Shown piece after piece: positions 25,733-33,777 of a stretch of DNA of 64,000 bases (positions within the stretch are counted from its first letter, which is position 1; the number at the start of each line of letters is the position of its first letter). The notes under the pieces are model-generated. The model searched no databases and was not told where the DNA came from. It saw nothing but the letters and a program-made list of their open reading frames with translations. A program made the position numbers and the translations under genes. The DNA is taken from positions 1-64,000 of the forward strand of contig NZ_LLZG01000198.1 in NCBI RefSeq assembly GCF_001509475.1, written 5' to 3'. This stretch comes from Streptomyces regalis (GTDB taxonomy: Bacteria > Actinomycetota > Actinomycetes > Streptomycetales > Streptomycetaceae).

Positions 25733-25836
25733 GGCCGAGCCTGCCTGGACGACAGCCACGGCGACAGCGGGGGTGCGTCGGGCCCGTACGGGGGGAGAAT
25801 CGGGGAGTGAGTCCCGTCCCGCCAGGGAGGTCCCCC

Positions 25837-26529
25837 ATGGCCCTACGGTCCGCCGGCTCCGGCAAGGTGTCACGCGATGCCGTGCACCACCCGCTGTTCG
25901 CCCGCTTCTACGCACGGATCAGCGTCAACGCCGAGACCCGGATGGGCATGGGCGGCATCCGCGACCGGCTGCTGACCGGACTGTCCGGCCGGGTGATCGA
26001 GATCGGCGCGGGCAACGGTCTGAACTTCGCCCACTATCCGAGTGCGGTCTCGGAGGTCGTCGCCATCGAACCGGAGCGCCTGCTGCGGAAGTTGGCGGTG
26101 GAGTCCGCGCTGCGCGCCGGGGTGCCGGTGGACGTGGTGCCGGGCGCGGCGGAGGCGCTGCCGGTCAAGAGCGAGGCCTTCGACGCGGTGGTGCTCTCGC
26201 TGGTGCTGTGCAGCGTGCGGGACGTGCCGCGGGCGCTCGGTGAGGTACGGCGGGTGCTGCGGCCCGGCGGTGTGGTGCGGTTCTTCGAGCACGGCCGGGG
26301 CGGCGGGCGCGCGATGACCCTCACGCAGCGCGCGCTGGACCGGACGGTGTGGCCGTTGCTGAGCGGCGGCTGCCATGTCTCGCGCGACCCGGTCGCCACG
26401 CTGCGTGAGGCCGGGTTCGAACTCGGCCCCCACCGGCGGGTGATGATGCCGGAGAAGGGGCCGACGCTCCCTAGTTCGTACTGCGTGCTGGGTACGGCGT
26501 GGCGGCCGACGGAGGAGCAGCCCGTCTGA
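25837..26529 (+). CDS. Class I SAM-dependent methyltransferase
   Basis: The 230-residue protein starts at ATG 25837 behind GGGAGG. Motif I is VIEIGAGNGLNFAHYP (residues about 50-65), with post-motifs VVLSLVLCSVRDVPRALGEVRRVLRPGG. The structure fits the UbiE/menaquinone or methyltransferase-11 group. The substrate is not evident; the segment RFFEHGRGGGRAMTLTQRALD is typical of small-molecule methyltransferases in Streptomyces. It stands alone between the lipase and the convergent toxin-antitoxin module, the stop abutting the toxin's end. Confidence 0.9.
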   Translation: MALRSAGSGKVSRDAVHHPLFARFYARISVNAETRMGMGGIRDRLLTGLSGRVIEIGAGNGLNFAHYPSAVSEVVAIEPERLLRKLAVESALRAGVPVDVVPGAAEALPVKSEAFDAVVLSLVLCSVRDVPRALGEVRRVLRPGGVVRFFEHGRGGGRAMTLTQRALDRTVWPLLSGGCHVSRDPVATLREAGFELGPHRRVMMPEKGPTLPSSYCVLGTAWRPTEEQPV

Positions 26530-26904
26530 TCACAGACTCCACTGGCTCAGTTCGCGCGCGATGTCCTCGACTGAGGCCTCACCGCTCTTGACCAGGCGTG
26601 CCAGATCGCGCACCTGCTCGGGTGAGGTGACGACCTTGAGGCCGCTGGCGACCAGGTACGCGTAGGCCACCGCGGAGGCGAACAGCGCGTTGGAGCGCTC
26701 CAAGGCCGGGACGTGGATGAGTAGTTGGAGCAGGGCGGCGGCGCGGGCCTGCGGACTGTCGTAGACGGGGACGTCGAAGATCTCCGCCTGATGGCGGGCG
26801 ACGGCGGCGACGAGGGCACCCCAGTCGGTGACCTGGGGGTCCCCCGGCGTCCTCTTCTCGGCGAGCATCAGCAGCCAGGCAAGGTCGATGTTCAGATTGC
26901 TCAA
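26530..26904 (-). CDS. Doc/Fic-like toxin with degenerate active-site motif
   Basis: The 124-residue protein aligns along its length with the Doc toxin of the Phd-Doc type: the helical N-terminus, the ARAAALLQLLIHVPALERSNALFASAVAYAYLVASG core, and the C-terminal SVEDIARELSQWS helix. Canonical Doc/Fic proteins carry HxFxDxNKR, where the histidine and the asparagine-lysine-arginine do the phosphoryl transfer. Here the region reads HVPALERSN, keeping only the histidine. It may be inactive, have a different activity, or be a family-specific variant seen in actinomycetes. It starts four bases after the antitoxin stop, so the two genes are coupled. The convergent methyltransferase ends immediately next to it. 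Confidence 0.82.
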   Translation of the reverse strand: MSNLNIDLAWLLMLAEKRTPGDPQVTDWGALVAAVARHQAEIFDVPVYDSPQARAAALLQLLIHVPALERSNALFASAVAYAYLVASGLKVVTSPEQVRDLARLVKSGEASVEDIARELSQWSL

Positions 26905-26908
26905 CGGA

Positions 26909-27136
26909 TCAGCGACGACCTTCGCGCTCCGCGCCGAACTCCTCGGCGAAGACGGACTCGTACTGCTTCATGAAGTCGGCGGCGGCGTCCACAAACGTAT
27001 GACCGACCTCCCCGGTGTCCTTTCTGACCAGCTCTTCGATGTAGCGGTTGACACTCATGCCACGGGCCAGGGCACGTTCGCGTGCCGCGCGGGCCGTGCC
27101 CTCGTCCACTCTCACGTTCAGCTGGGTCTTCGCCAT
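26909..27136 (-). CDS. Ribbon-helix-helix antitoxin (partner of the Doc-like toxin)
   Basis: The 75-residue protein starts at ATG 27136 behind GAGG. The N-terminal strand AKTQLNVRVDEGTARAARERALARGMSVNRYIEELVRK is a ribbon-helix-helix DNA-binding domain. The C-terminal helix (VDAAADFMKQYESVFAEEF) would clamp the toxin. It is followed four bases later by the toxin. An 18-base perfect palindrome 16 bases upstream is its likely operator, giving the usual conditional autoregulation of a toxin-antitoxin module. Confidence 0.88.
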   Translation of the reverse strand: MAKTQLNVRVDEGTARAARERALARGMSVNRYIEELVRKDTGEVGHTFVDAAADFMKQYESVFAEEFGAEREGRR

Positions 27137-27152
27137 ACCTCGAAGCTAGCGC

Positions 27153-27170
27153 GCCGGTGCTAGCACCGGC
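27153..27170. promoter_or_regulatory. Perfect 18-bp palindrome, candidate antitoxin operator
   Basis: GCCGGTGCTAGCACCGGC is self-complementary and lies 16 bases upstream of the antitoxin start. Ribbon-helix-helix repressors bind short palindromes in just this position. Confidence 0.8.
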
Positions 27171-27328
27171 AAGGGGTGGCCCAGGGGTGAAGGGTGCCCC
27201 TTACATCGAAACCAGGGGCCCGACCTGGGACGGAGACGGACCGGGACCTTGGGGGGATACCGGGTGTGCGGTGGATCACATTAGGCTCGGCGGGGCGAGG
27301 AGTCCGTGACGTCCGTGAGGAGACGGCC

Positions 27329-28174
27329 TTGTCCACAGCAGCTGCGGAGCACGCCCCGAGCCCCGCGTCGGCCGACGGGATCGCAGCCCGCGCCCGCGGT
27401 CTGACCAAGGCGTACGGCTCCGGCGAGACGACGGTGCTCGCCCTCGACGCGGTGGACGTGGACATCGCGCGCGGCCGTTTCACGGCGGTCATGGGACCGT
27501 CGGGTTCCGGGAAGTCCACGCTGATGCACTGTCTGGCGGGGCTCGACAACGTCTCGGCGGGACAGGTGTGGCTGGGCGACACCGAGATCACCGGGCTGAA
27601 GGAGCGGGAGCTGACCCGGCTGCGGCGGGACCGGATCGGGTTCATGTTCCAGTCGTTCAACCTGATCCCGACCCTGAACGCGGCCGAGAACATCACCCTG
27701 CCCATGGACATCGCGGGCAAGAAGCCCGACGAGAAGTGGCTGGACCAGGTCATCGACACCCTGGGCCTGCGGGACCGTCTGAAGCACCGGCCGTCCCAGC
27801 TCTCCGGCGGCCAGCAGCAGCGCGTCGCCTGCGCCCGCGCGCTGGCCTCCCGGCCGGAGCTGATCTTCGCGGACGAGCCGACCGGCAACCTCGACTCGCG
27901 GGCCGGCCTGGAGGTGCTCGGCTTCCTGCGGGAGGCCGTCGACCAGCTGGGGCAGACCGTCGTCATGGTCACCCACGACCCGGGCGCCGCCGCCCACTCC
28001 GACCTGGTGCTCTTCCTGGGAGATGGGCGCATCGTGGACGAGATGGCGCGGCCCACGGCGGAGGCCGTACTGGAGCGGATGCGCCTCTTTACTGGGGGGA
28101 CCCCCCAGACCCCCGGGTTCGACGTGATCCGCAGCCAGTTCGACGGCGGGCCCGCGACACTCGAGGAGCGCTGA
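27329..28174 (+). CDS. ABC transporter ATP-binding protein (MacB/LolD-like)
   Basis: The 281-residue protein is the ATPase of a MacB/LolD-type exporter or envelope-remodelling system. Walker A is GPSGSGKST, the Q-loop FMFQSFNLIPTLNAAEN, the signature LSGGQQQR, Walker B LIFADEPTG, and the H-loop VTHDP. The start is TTG 27329, supported by GAGGAG eight bases before; an upstream ATG would lengthen it without conserved residues. A 17-base palindrome (28092-28108) interrupts the C-terminus in frame. The cognate permease starts five bases after its stop. Confidence 0.95.
   Translation: MSTAAAEHAPSPASADGIAARARGLTKAYGSGETTVLALDAVDVDIARGRFTAVMGPSGSGKSTLMHCLAGLDNVSAGQVWLGDTEITGLKERELTRLRRDRIGFMFQSFNLIPTLNAAENITLPMDIAGKKPDEKWLDQVIDTLGLRDRLKHRPSQLSGGQQQRVACARALASRPELIFADEPTGNLDSRAGLEVLGFLREAVDQLGQTVVMVTHDPGAAAHSDLVLFLGDGRIVDEMARPTAEAVLERMRLFTGGTPQTPGFDVIRSQFDGGPATLEER
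28092..28108. repeat. 17-bp palindrome inside the ABC ATPase gene
   Basis: CTGGGGGG and CCCCCCAG flank one A. It encodes TGGTPQTP in the C-terminal region, and is related to the GGGGGGACCCCC core of the repeat in the oxidoreductase gene at 31226-31302. It may be a remnant of the same dispersed element. Confidence 0.6.
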
Positions 28175-28178
28175 CCCC

Positions 28179-30752
28179 GTGCTCAAGGCGACCCTGCGCA
28201 GCTTCCTCGCCCACAAGGGACGGCTGCTGCTCTCCGCCCTGGCGGTGATCCTGTCCGTGGCGTTCGTCGCGGGCAGCCTGATCTTCTCGGACACCGTCAG
28301 CCGCACCTTCGACCGGCTCTTCGCCTCGACCGCCGCCGACGTCACCGTCACCCCGAAGGAGACCCTCGACGAGACCGTGCCCTCCGGGCAGACCCTGACC
28401 CTGCCGGCCTCGCTCGCCGACCGCCTCGCCCGGGTCCAAGGCGTCGCCGCGGCCCGCGCGGAAGTGGACGTGGAGGGCCTCACCGTCGCCGACGAGGACC
28501 GCAAGTCGGTGGGCCCGACCACCGGCGCGCCCACGATCGGCACCGCCTGGAACCCGACCGAGCGCAGTCCCGTGGAGCTCACCTCCGGCCGCGCCCCCGA
28601 GGGCGATGCGCAGGTGCTGATCGACGCGGACACCACCGACAGCAAGGACGTGCGGATCGGCGACCGCCTCACGGTCATCGGGCAGGAGGGCTCCTTCCCG
28701 GTCGAGGTCGTCGGCATCGTCACCTTCACCACCACCAACCCCGGTGCCGCACTGGTCTTCTTCGACCCCGCGACTGCGCAGACGAAGCTGCTGGGCGACC
28801 CGAAGGCGGCCACCGGCATCTCGGTCGACGCGGCGGAGGGCGTCAGTGACACGGAGCTCAAGCGGCGCGTGGCCGACGCGCTGGGCAGCGACGCCGGCAC
28901 CTACGAGCTGCGCACCGCCGAGGAGCAGGCCGAGTCGGACGTCGAACAGCTGGGCGGATTCCTCGACATCATCAAGTACGTCATGCTCGGCTTCGCCGGG
29001 GTCGCCGTGCTCGTGGGCGTGTTCCTGATCGTCAACACGTTCTCGATGCTGATCGCCCAGCGCACCCGTGAGCTGGGCCTGCTGCGGGCGCTCGGCGCGG
29101 ACCGGCGCCAGGTGCGGCGTTCGGTCCTCACCGAGGCGATGCTGCTCGGGCTGGTCGGCTCGACGGTGGGCCTCGCGGCCGGCATCGGGCTGGCCGTCGG
29201 ACTCATCGAGCTGATGGGCCTGATGGGCATGAACATCAAGGCGACCGAGATGGTCATCGGCTGGGTGACGCCGGTGACCGCCTACGTCGTCGGCCTGGGC
29301 GTCACCTTCGTGGCGGCCTACCTCCCGGCCCGGCGGGCAGCGGGCGTCTCGCCGATGGCGGCCCTCGCGGACGCCGAGATCGCCGAGATCGGGCGGCCGC
29401 TGCGGCTGCGCGCGGTGGTGGGCTCGGTGGTCGGGGCGGCCGGTGCGGCGGCGCTCGTGGGCTGTGCCGTGTCGTCCAGGACGTCGTCGGCTGCGTCCCT
29501 GCTGGGGCTCGGCGTCCTGCTGACCCTCGTCGCGACCGTGATCGCGGGACCGCTGCTCGTCCGCCCCGTGATCCGCGTCCTCGGCGGGGCCTTCCCCGCA
29601 CTGTTCGGCTCCGTCGGCCGGATGAGCCAGCGCAACGCCCTGCGCAATCCGCGCCGTACCGGGGCCACCGCGGCCGCGCTGATGGTGGGCCTCGCGCTGG
29701 TCGGCGGGATGTCGGTGGCGAGCGCCTCGATGACCCAGTCGTTCGACGAGCAGATCGACAAGACGCTCGGCGCCGACTTCGTGGTGCAGAACAGCAACTT
29801 CGTGCCGTTCCCACGGGAGATCACCGACAAGATCCGCGACACCGAGGGCGTGGGGCTCGTCGTACGCTCGCAGTTCACGACGATCGCCGTGCGCCTCCCG
29901 GACGGCGACCGCGTCAAGACGACCGCCGCGGGCTACGAACCCGAGCTCGACGAGGTCGCCAACATCACCTACGCGCAGGGCGACAGCGCGGCCGCGCTCG
30001 CGGACGGGCGCCTCGCCATGGACAAGGACTTCGCCGAGGACCACGGCGTACGCGTCGGCAACGCCCTCCCGGTCGAGTTCCAGGGCGGTCGACGGGCCGA
30101 GCTGACGGTGGGCGCCCTGACCGACCAGGAGTCCGCCGAGGGGTTCGGCGCACAGGGCGGGATCTACTTCGGCCTGGGCACGCTCCAGAAGTACGCGCCG
30201 GGCGGGCAGGACGCGTCCGTGTACGTCAACGCCGCCTCCGGCACGAACGCGGACGACCTGCGGGCGAACCTGGAGGAGACACTCGACCCCTATCCCCAGG
30301 TGCAGGTCCGGGACATCGCCGACTACAAGCAGCTGGTGCACGACCAGATCGCCGTGCTGCTCTACCTCGTCTACGCGCTGCTCGGGCTCGCGATCATCAT
30401 CGCGGTGCTCGGCGTGGTGAACACCCTCGCCCTGTCGGTGGTCGAGCGGACCCGGGAGATCGGGCTGCTCAGGGCCATCGGGCTGGCCCGGCGGCAGCTG
30501 CGCCGGATGATCCGGCTGGAGTCCGTGGTGATCGCCGTGTTCGGCGCGGTCCTGGGCCTCGCGCTGGGGCTGGTGTGGGGCGTGTGCACCCAGCAGGTGC
30601 TGGCGTTGCAGGGCATGACGGCGTTGGCGATCCCCTGGGGCACGATCGTGGCGGTGGTGATCGGCTCGGCGGTCGTGGGCATCGTGGCGGCGCTGCTGCC
30701 CGCGTTGCGTGCATCGCGCATGAATGTGCTGGCGGCCATCGCACACGAGTGA
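28179..30752 (+). CDS. ABC transporter permease, FtsX/MacB-like duplicated
   Basis: The 857-residue protein starts at GTG 28179, five bases after the ATPase. It has the FtsX-like layout duplicated: a signal-anchor helix (residues about 15-37), a large external domain, three transmembrane helices near 265-390, a second helix with its own external domain from about 490, and three more helices near 720-850. NTFSMLIAQRTRELGLLRALGA in the first half and NTLALSVVERTREIGLLRAIGL in the second are the repeated cytoplasmic FtsX motifs. This is the type VII transporter class that performs mechanical work on envelope substrates such as lipoproteins or antibiotics rather than classical transport. No lipoprotein or periplasmic partner is next to it. 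Confidence 0.95.
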   Translation: MLKATLRSFLAHKGRLLLSALAVILSVAFVAGSLIFSDTVSRTFDRLFASTAADVTVTPKETLDETVPSGQTLTLPASLADRLARVQGVAAARAEVDVEGLTVADEDRKSVGPTTGAPTIGTAWNPTERSPVELTSGRAPEGDAQVLIDADTTDSKDVRIGDRLTVIGQEGSFPVEVVGIVTFTTTNPGAALVFFDPATAQTKLLGDPKAATGISVDAAEGVSDTELKRRVADALGSDAGTYELRTAEEQAESDVEQLGGFLDIIKYVMLGFAGVAVLVGVFLIVNTFSMLIAQRTRELGLLRALGADRRQVRRSVLTEAMLLGLVGSTVGLAAGIGLAVGLIELMGLMGMNIKATEMVIGWVTPVTAYVVGLGVTFVAAYLPARRAAGVSPMAALADAEIAEIGRPLRLRAVVGSVVGAAGAAALVGCAVSSRTSSAASLLGLGVLLTLVATVIAGPLLVRPVIRVLGGAFPALFGSVGRMSQRNALRNPRRTGATAAALMVGLALVGGMSVASASMTQSFDEQIDKTLGADFVVQNSNFVPFPREITDKIRDTEGVGLVVRSQFTTIAVRLPDGDRVKTTAAGYEPELDEVANITYAQGDSAAALADGRLAMDKDFAEDHGVRVGNALPVEFQGGRRAELTVGALTDQESAEGFGAQGGIYFGLGTLQKYAPGGQDASVYVNAASGTNADDLRANLEETLDPYPQVQVRDIADYKQLVHDQIAVLLYLVYALLGLAIIIAVLGVVNTLALSVVERTREIGLLRAIGLARRQLRRMIRLESVVIAVFGAVLGLALGLVWGVCTQQVLALQGMTALAIPWGTIVAVVIGSAVVGIVAALLPALRASRMNVLAAIAHE

Positions 30753-30799
30753 TGGAATCGCGGCGAGTACTCAAGTCCCTTGAGGATGAGGAGAGTTCA

Positions 30800-31777
30800 T
30801 TGTCGCGACCGGTGAGCCCGCGCCCGTTCCGCTTCGGCGTCAACCTGATGACCCCCGCCCCGGCCGACGAGTGGCGGGCCAAGTGCCGTCGGGCCGAGGA
30901 ACTCGGCTACGACGTGATCCTGGTCCCCGATCACCTGGGCATGCCCGCGCCGTTCCCCGCCCTGGTCGCGGCGGCCGAGGCGACGCAGAGGCCGCGGCTG
31001 GGCACATTCGTGCTCAACGCGGGCTTCTGGAACCCGGCCCTGCTCGCCCGGGAGGTGGCGACGACGGACGCCCTCACGGGCGGGCGGCTCGAACTCGGGC
31101 TGGGCGCGGGCTACGTACAGGCGGAGCACGACACGGCAGGGTTGCCCTTCGGCACTCCCCGTGAGCGCGTGGACCATCTGCGGCGGACGGTCGAGGAGCT
31201 GGAGCGGCTGCTCGGCTCGCAGGAGCTCCCCCACTCTCGGCTTCTCCCCCACTCTCGGCTTCGCTCGAGCGGGGGGACCCCCATGAGCGGGGGGACCCCC
31301 ATGCCGCAGCCGGCACAGAAGCCGCGCGTTCCCCTGCTGATCGGCGGAAACGGCGACCGCGTCCTGCGGCTGACCGCCGAGCATGCCGACATCGCGGCGT
31401 TCGGAGGCGCGTACGCGGACCCGGCGAGCACGACTGGCCGGCTCATCCCCGTCACCGCCGAGCAGCTCGACGAGCGGGTCGCCGGTTACCGGAAGTTCGC
31501 GGCGGGCCGGGAGGCACCGGCGGAGCTGAACCTGCTCCTGCAGATGGTGGCCGTCACGGAGGACCGCGCGGGCGTGGTCCAGCCCCTCCTGGACCGTGTT
31601 CCGGAACTGACCTCGGAGCAGGTCCTGGAGCTGCCGATCCTCCTGGTCGGCGCCCTGGAGCAGCTCGTCGAGCAGGTGCTGGCACGGCGGGAGCGGTACG
31701 GGTTCTCGTACCTGACCGTCCTGGAGCCGTACATGGAGGCATTCGCGCCGGTGATCGAGCGGCTGCGCGGCAAGTAG
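30800..31777 (+). CDS. LLM-class F420-dependent oxidoreductase with in-frame repeat insertion
   Basis: The 325-residue protein belongs to the luciferase-like monooxygenase class, usually F420-dependent in actinomycetes. FRFGVNLMTPAPADEWRAKCR at the start and GRLELGLGAGYVQAEHD are family hallmarks, as are LLIGGNGDRVLRLTAEHAD and GSQE-type strands. The start is TTG 30800, just behind GATGAGGAG; an ATG at 30752 overlaps the permease stop and would add 16 residues. Between about residues 142 and 168 it carries a run not found in relatives: two copies of PHSRL-type and two of SGGTPM, encoded by a duplicated palindromic element. This lies in a surface loop, so the enzyme is likely still active. The substrate is unknown. 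Confidence 0.88.
   Translation: MSRPVSPRPFRFGVNLMTPAPADEWRAKCRRAEELGYDVILVPDHLGMPAPFPALVAAAEATQRPRLGTFVLNAGFWNPALLAREVATTDALTGGRLELGLGAGYVQAEHDTAGLPFGTPRERVDHLRRTVEELERLLGSQELPHSRLLPHSRLRSSGGTPMSGGTPMPQPAQKPRVPLLIGGNGDRVLRLTAEHADIAAFGGAYADPASTTGRLIPVTAEQLDERVAGYRKFAAGREAPAELNLLLQMVAVTEDRAGVVQPLLDRVPELTSEQVLELPILLVGALEQLVEQVLARRERYGFSYLTVLEPYMEAFAPVIERLRGK
31226..31302. repeat. Two pairs of 18-bp perfect tandem repeats forming a palindromic insertion
   Basis: CTCCCCCACTCTCGGCTT is present twice (31226-31243 and 31244-31261). A five-base link follows. GAGCGGGGGGACCCCCAT is then present twice (31267-31284 and 31285-31302). The two units are the halves of a dispersed Streptomyces palindromic repeat, each duplicated. 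All units are 18 bases, so the reading frame of the oxidoreductase survives. Confidence 0.9.
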
Positions 31778-31833
31778 GCGTCCGGATACTGGAATTACGC
31801 GTCCCACGCTGTCGCCCGTGATGGGATCACGGC

Positions 31834-32259
31834 ATGACTGATCTGCGGATACGGGCCGCGACGCCGGACGACCTCGACACCGTGCTGGCCTTCTGGAAGA
31901 CGGCTGCCGAGGGCACGAGCATCAGCGACGACCGGGACGGCGTGGAGCGGCTGGTCGCCCGCGATCCCGAGGCGCTGATCCTCGCGGAACTCGACGGCGA
32001 GCTGGTCGGCACGGTGATCGCGGGCTTCGACGGCTGGCGCTGCCATCTGTACCGGCTGGCGGTGCACCCCGAGCGGCGCCGCCGGGGGATCGGCTCGGCG
32101 CTGCTGGCCGCCGCGGACGAGAGGTTCGTACGGCTCGGCGGGCGCCGCGGCGACGCGATGGTGCTGCAGCGCAACGAGACCGCGCACCATGCCTGGCGCG
32201 CGGCTGGGTACACGCCCCAGGAACAGTGGCGGCGGTGGGTGAAGCACCTCACGGACTGA
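31834..32259 (+). CDS. GNAT-family N-acetyltransferase
   Basis: The 141-residue protein is a GNAT acetyltransferase. The acetyl-CoA loop is RLAVHPERRRRGIGSALL (residues about 70-88), and the C-terminal strand ends NETAHHAWRAAGYTPQE, a common ending in the group. The start is ATG 31834. The acceptor substrate cannot be told. It lies alone, followed seven bases later by an inverted repeat that may end its transcript. Confidence 0.9.
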   Translation: MTDLRIRAATPDDLDTVLAFWKTAAEGTSISDDRDGVERLVARDPEALILAELDGELVGTVIAGFDGWRCHLYRLAVHPERRRRGIGSALLAAADERFVRLGGRRGDAMVLQRNETAHHAWRAAGYTPQEQWRRWVKHLTD

Positions 32260-32265
32260 TCGCCG

Positions 32266-32286
32266 GGTGATCACTCACTGATCACC
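32266..32286. terminator. Perfect 8-bp hairpin after the acetyltransferase
   Basis: GGTGATCA (32266-32273) pairs with TGATCACC (32279-32286) around five bases. It begins seven bases after the stop, so it may end the transcript; it contains a Bcl-type GATC core twice, and could also be an operator. Confidence 0.6.
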
Positions 32287-32299
32287 GACGGGAGCACTT

Positions 32300-32436
32300 T
32301 GCCCATCCTTTACTATTGGAGGGCCACTTCGGTCCTCCCATGAAAGGTGTGAGCGTCCGCCCATGGGCGAGCCTCCCAGTACTCGACATCGCGCGTTCCT
32401 CCCCACCCTGTCCGACCATGGGACGGAGGTGACCCG
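32300..32436 (+). promoter_or_regulatory. Structured leader of the CNNM-pair operon, possible riboswitch
   Basis: The 177 bases before the CNNM-type genes hold no gene but several strong pairings. GGAGGGCC (32318-32325) pairs with GGTCCTCC (32331-32338). CGCCCATGGGCG (32358-32369) is self-complementary. A second CCTCCC (32372-32377) could pair either with the first GGAGGG or with the Shine-Dalgarno GGAGG (32425-32429) of the first gene. These mutually exclusive options could switch translation. I cannot assign it to a known class; the target genes suggest a divalent-metal signal. Confidence 0.55.
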
Positions 32437-33777
32437 ATGACCGAAGTGCTCCTCCTTCTGGTGGCGATCCTGCTGTCGCTCGCCTGCGGTGCCTTCGTCG
32501 CGGCCGAGTTCTCGCTGACCACGGTCGAGCGCAGCGAGCTGGAGCGGGCCGTGGAGCGCGGCGAGCGGGGCGCTGCCGGCGCCCTGAAGGCCGTACGGAA
32601 TCTGACGTTCCAGCTCTCCGGCGCCCAGCTCGGCATCACGGTCACCAACCTGGTCGTCGGCATGCTCGCCGAGCCGTCGATCGCCAGGCTGATCACCGGC
32701 CCGCTGGAGTCGCTCGGCATATCCCGCTCGGCGGCCGGCTCGATCGCGCTGGTGATCGGCACAGGCCTGTCGACCATCGTGCTGATGGTCGTGGGCGAGC
32801 TGGTGCCCAAGAACTGGGCGATCTCCTCGCCCCTGGCCGTGGCCAAGACGGTCGGAAACGCCCAGCGCTGGTTCAGTGCGCTCTTCCGCCCCTTCATCAC
32901 CCACCTCAACAACACGGCGAACCGCGTCGTGCGCCGCTTCGGGGTGGAACCCACCGAGGAGCTGGCGGCCGCACGCGGCCCCCAGGAACTGGCCGCCCTC
33001 GCCCGGCACTCCGCCCGGGAGGGCGCCCTGGAGGCGGACACCGCCGAGCTCTTCGTACGGACCCTGAACCTGGCCGATCTGACCGCGGAGAACGTCATGA
33101 CCCCGCGCGTCCAGGTCATCGCCCTGGACGCCCTGGCGACCTGCGAGGACGTGGCGAACGCCACGCGAGCGACCGGCCTGTCCCGGTTCCCCGTCTACCG
33201 CGGCAGCCTCGACGCGGTCGTGGGCACCGCGCACATCAAGGACATCCTGGCGGTGCCCGCCGAGAGCCGGCCCCGCGTCTCCGTCGCCGAGCTGATGCGC
33301 GAGCCGCTCCTCGTCCCCGAGACACTCACCGTCGACCGGCTCCTCGACCGGCTGTCCGGCAAGCGCACCATGGCCGTGGTCATCGACGAGTACGGCGGTA
33401 CGGCGGGCGTGGCCACGCTGGAGGACATCGTCGAGGAGGTCGTCGGCGAGGTGCGCGACGAGCACGACCCGCACGAGACGCCCGACCTCGCCACCGCGGG
33501 GAGCGACGACGAGGGCCGGGCGCTGTACTCGGCCGACGGGGCGGCGCGGGTGGACCAGCTCGCGCGCGTCGGACTGAGGGCGCCCGAGGGACCGTACGAG
33601 ACGCTGGCCGGGCTCGTCGCGACCGAGCTCGGCCGTATCCCCGCCGTCGGTGACTGTGTCGAGGTCGCCGGCTGGCGGCTGGACGTGGTGGACGCCGCGG
33701 GCCACCGTGCCGCGCGGGTGCTGCTGCACGCGCCGCTCGACGACGCGGCGGAGAACGACAAGGAGGGCGGACGATGA
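32437..33777 (+). CDS. CNNM/CorC-like membrane protein (DUF21-CBS-CorC_HlyC)
   Basis: The 446-residue protein starts at ATG 32437 behind a strong GGAGG. It has a DUF21 (CNNM) transmembrane domain in residues 1-190, two CBS domains (about 210-330; ENVMTPRVQVIALDA and VIDEYGGTAGVATLEDIVEE) and a C-terminal transporter-associated (CorC_HlyC) domain (about 350-430). Bacterial CNNM proteins export magnesium or act in metal homeostasis; the old label hemolysin is misleading. Its stop overlaps the start of a second, shorter CNNM protein by four bases, a common duplicated arrangement that may form a heterodimer. A structured leader upstream could sense the cation. Confidence 0.94.
   Translation: MTEVLLLLVAILLSLACGAFVAAEFSLTTVERSELERAVERGERGAAGALKAVRNLTFQLSGAQLGITVTNLVVGMLAEPSIARLITGPLESLGISRSAAGSIALVIGTGLSTIVLMVVGELVPKNWAISSPLAVAKTVGNAQRWFSALFRPFITHLNNTANRVVRRFGVEPTEELAAARGPQELAALARHSAREGALEADTAELFVRTLNLADLTAENVMTPRVQVIALDALATCEDVANATRATGLSRFPVYRGSLDAVVGTAHIKDILAVPAESRPRVSVAELMREPLLVPETLTVDRLLDRLSGKRTMAVVIDEYGGTAGVATLEDIVEEVVGEVRDEHDPHETPDLATAGSDDEGRALYSADGAARVDQLARVGLRAPEGPYETLAGLVATELGRIPAVGDCVEVAGWRLDVVDAAGHRAARVLLHAPLDDAAENDKEGGR

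Noticed and set aside
28089..30746. 885-codon frame antisense to the FtsX-like permease
   Set aside because: His/Asp-rich shadow with no domain sense.
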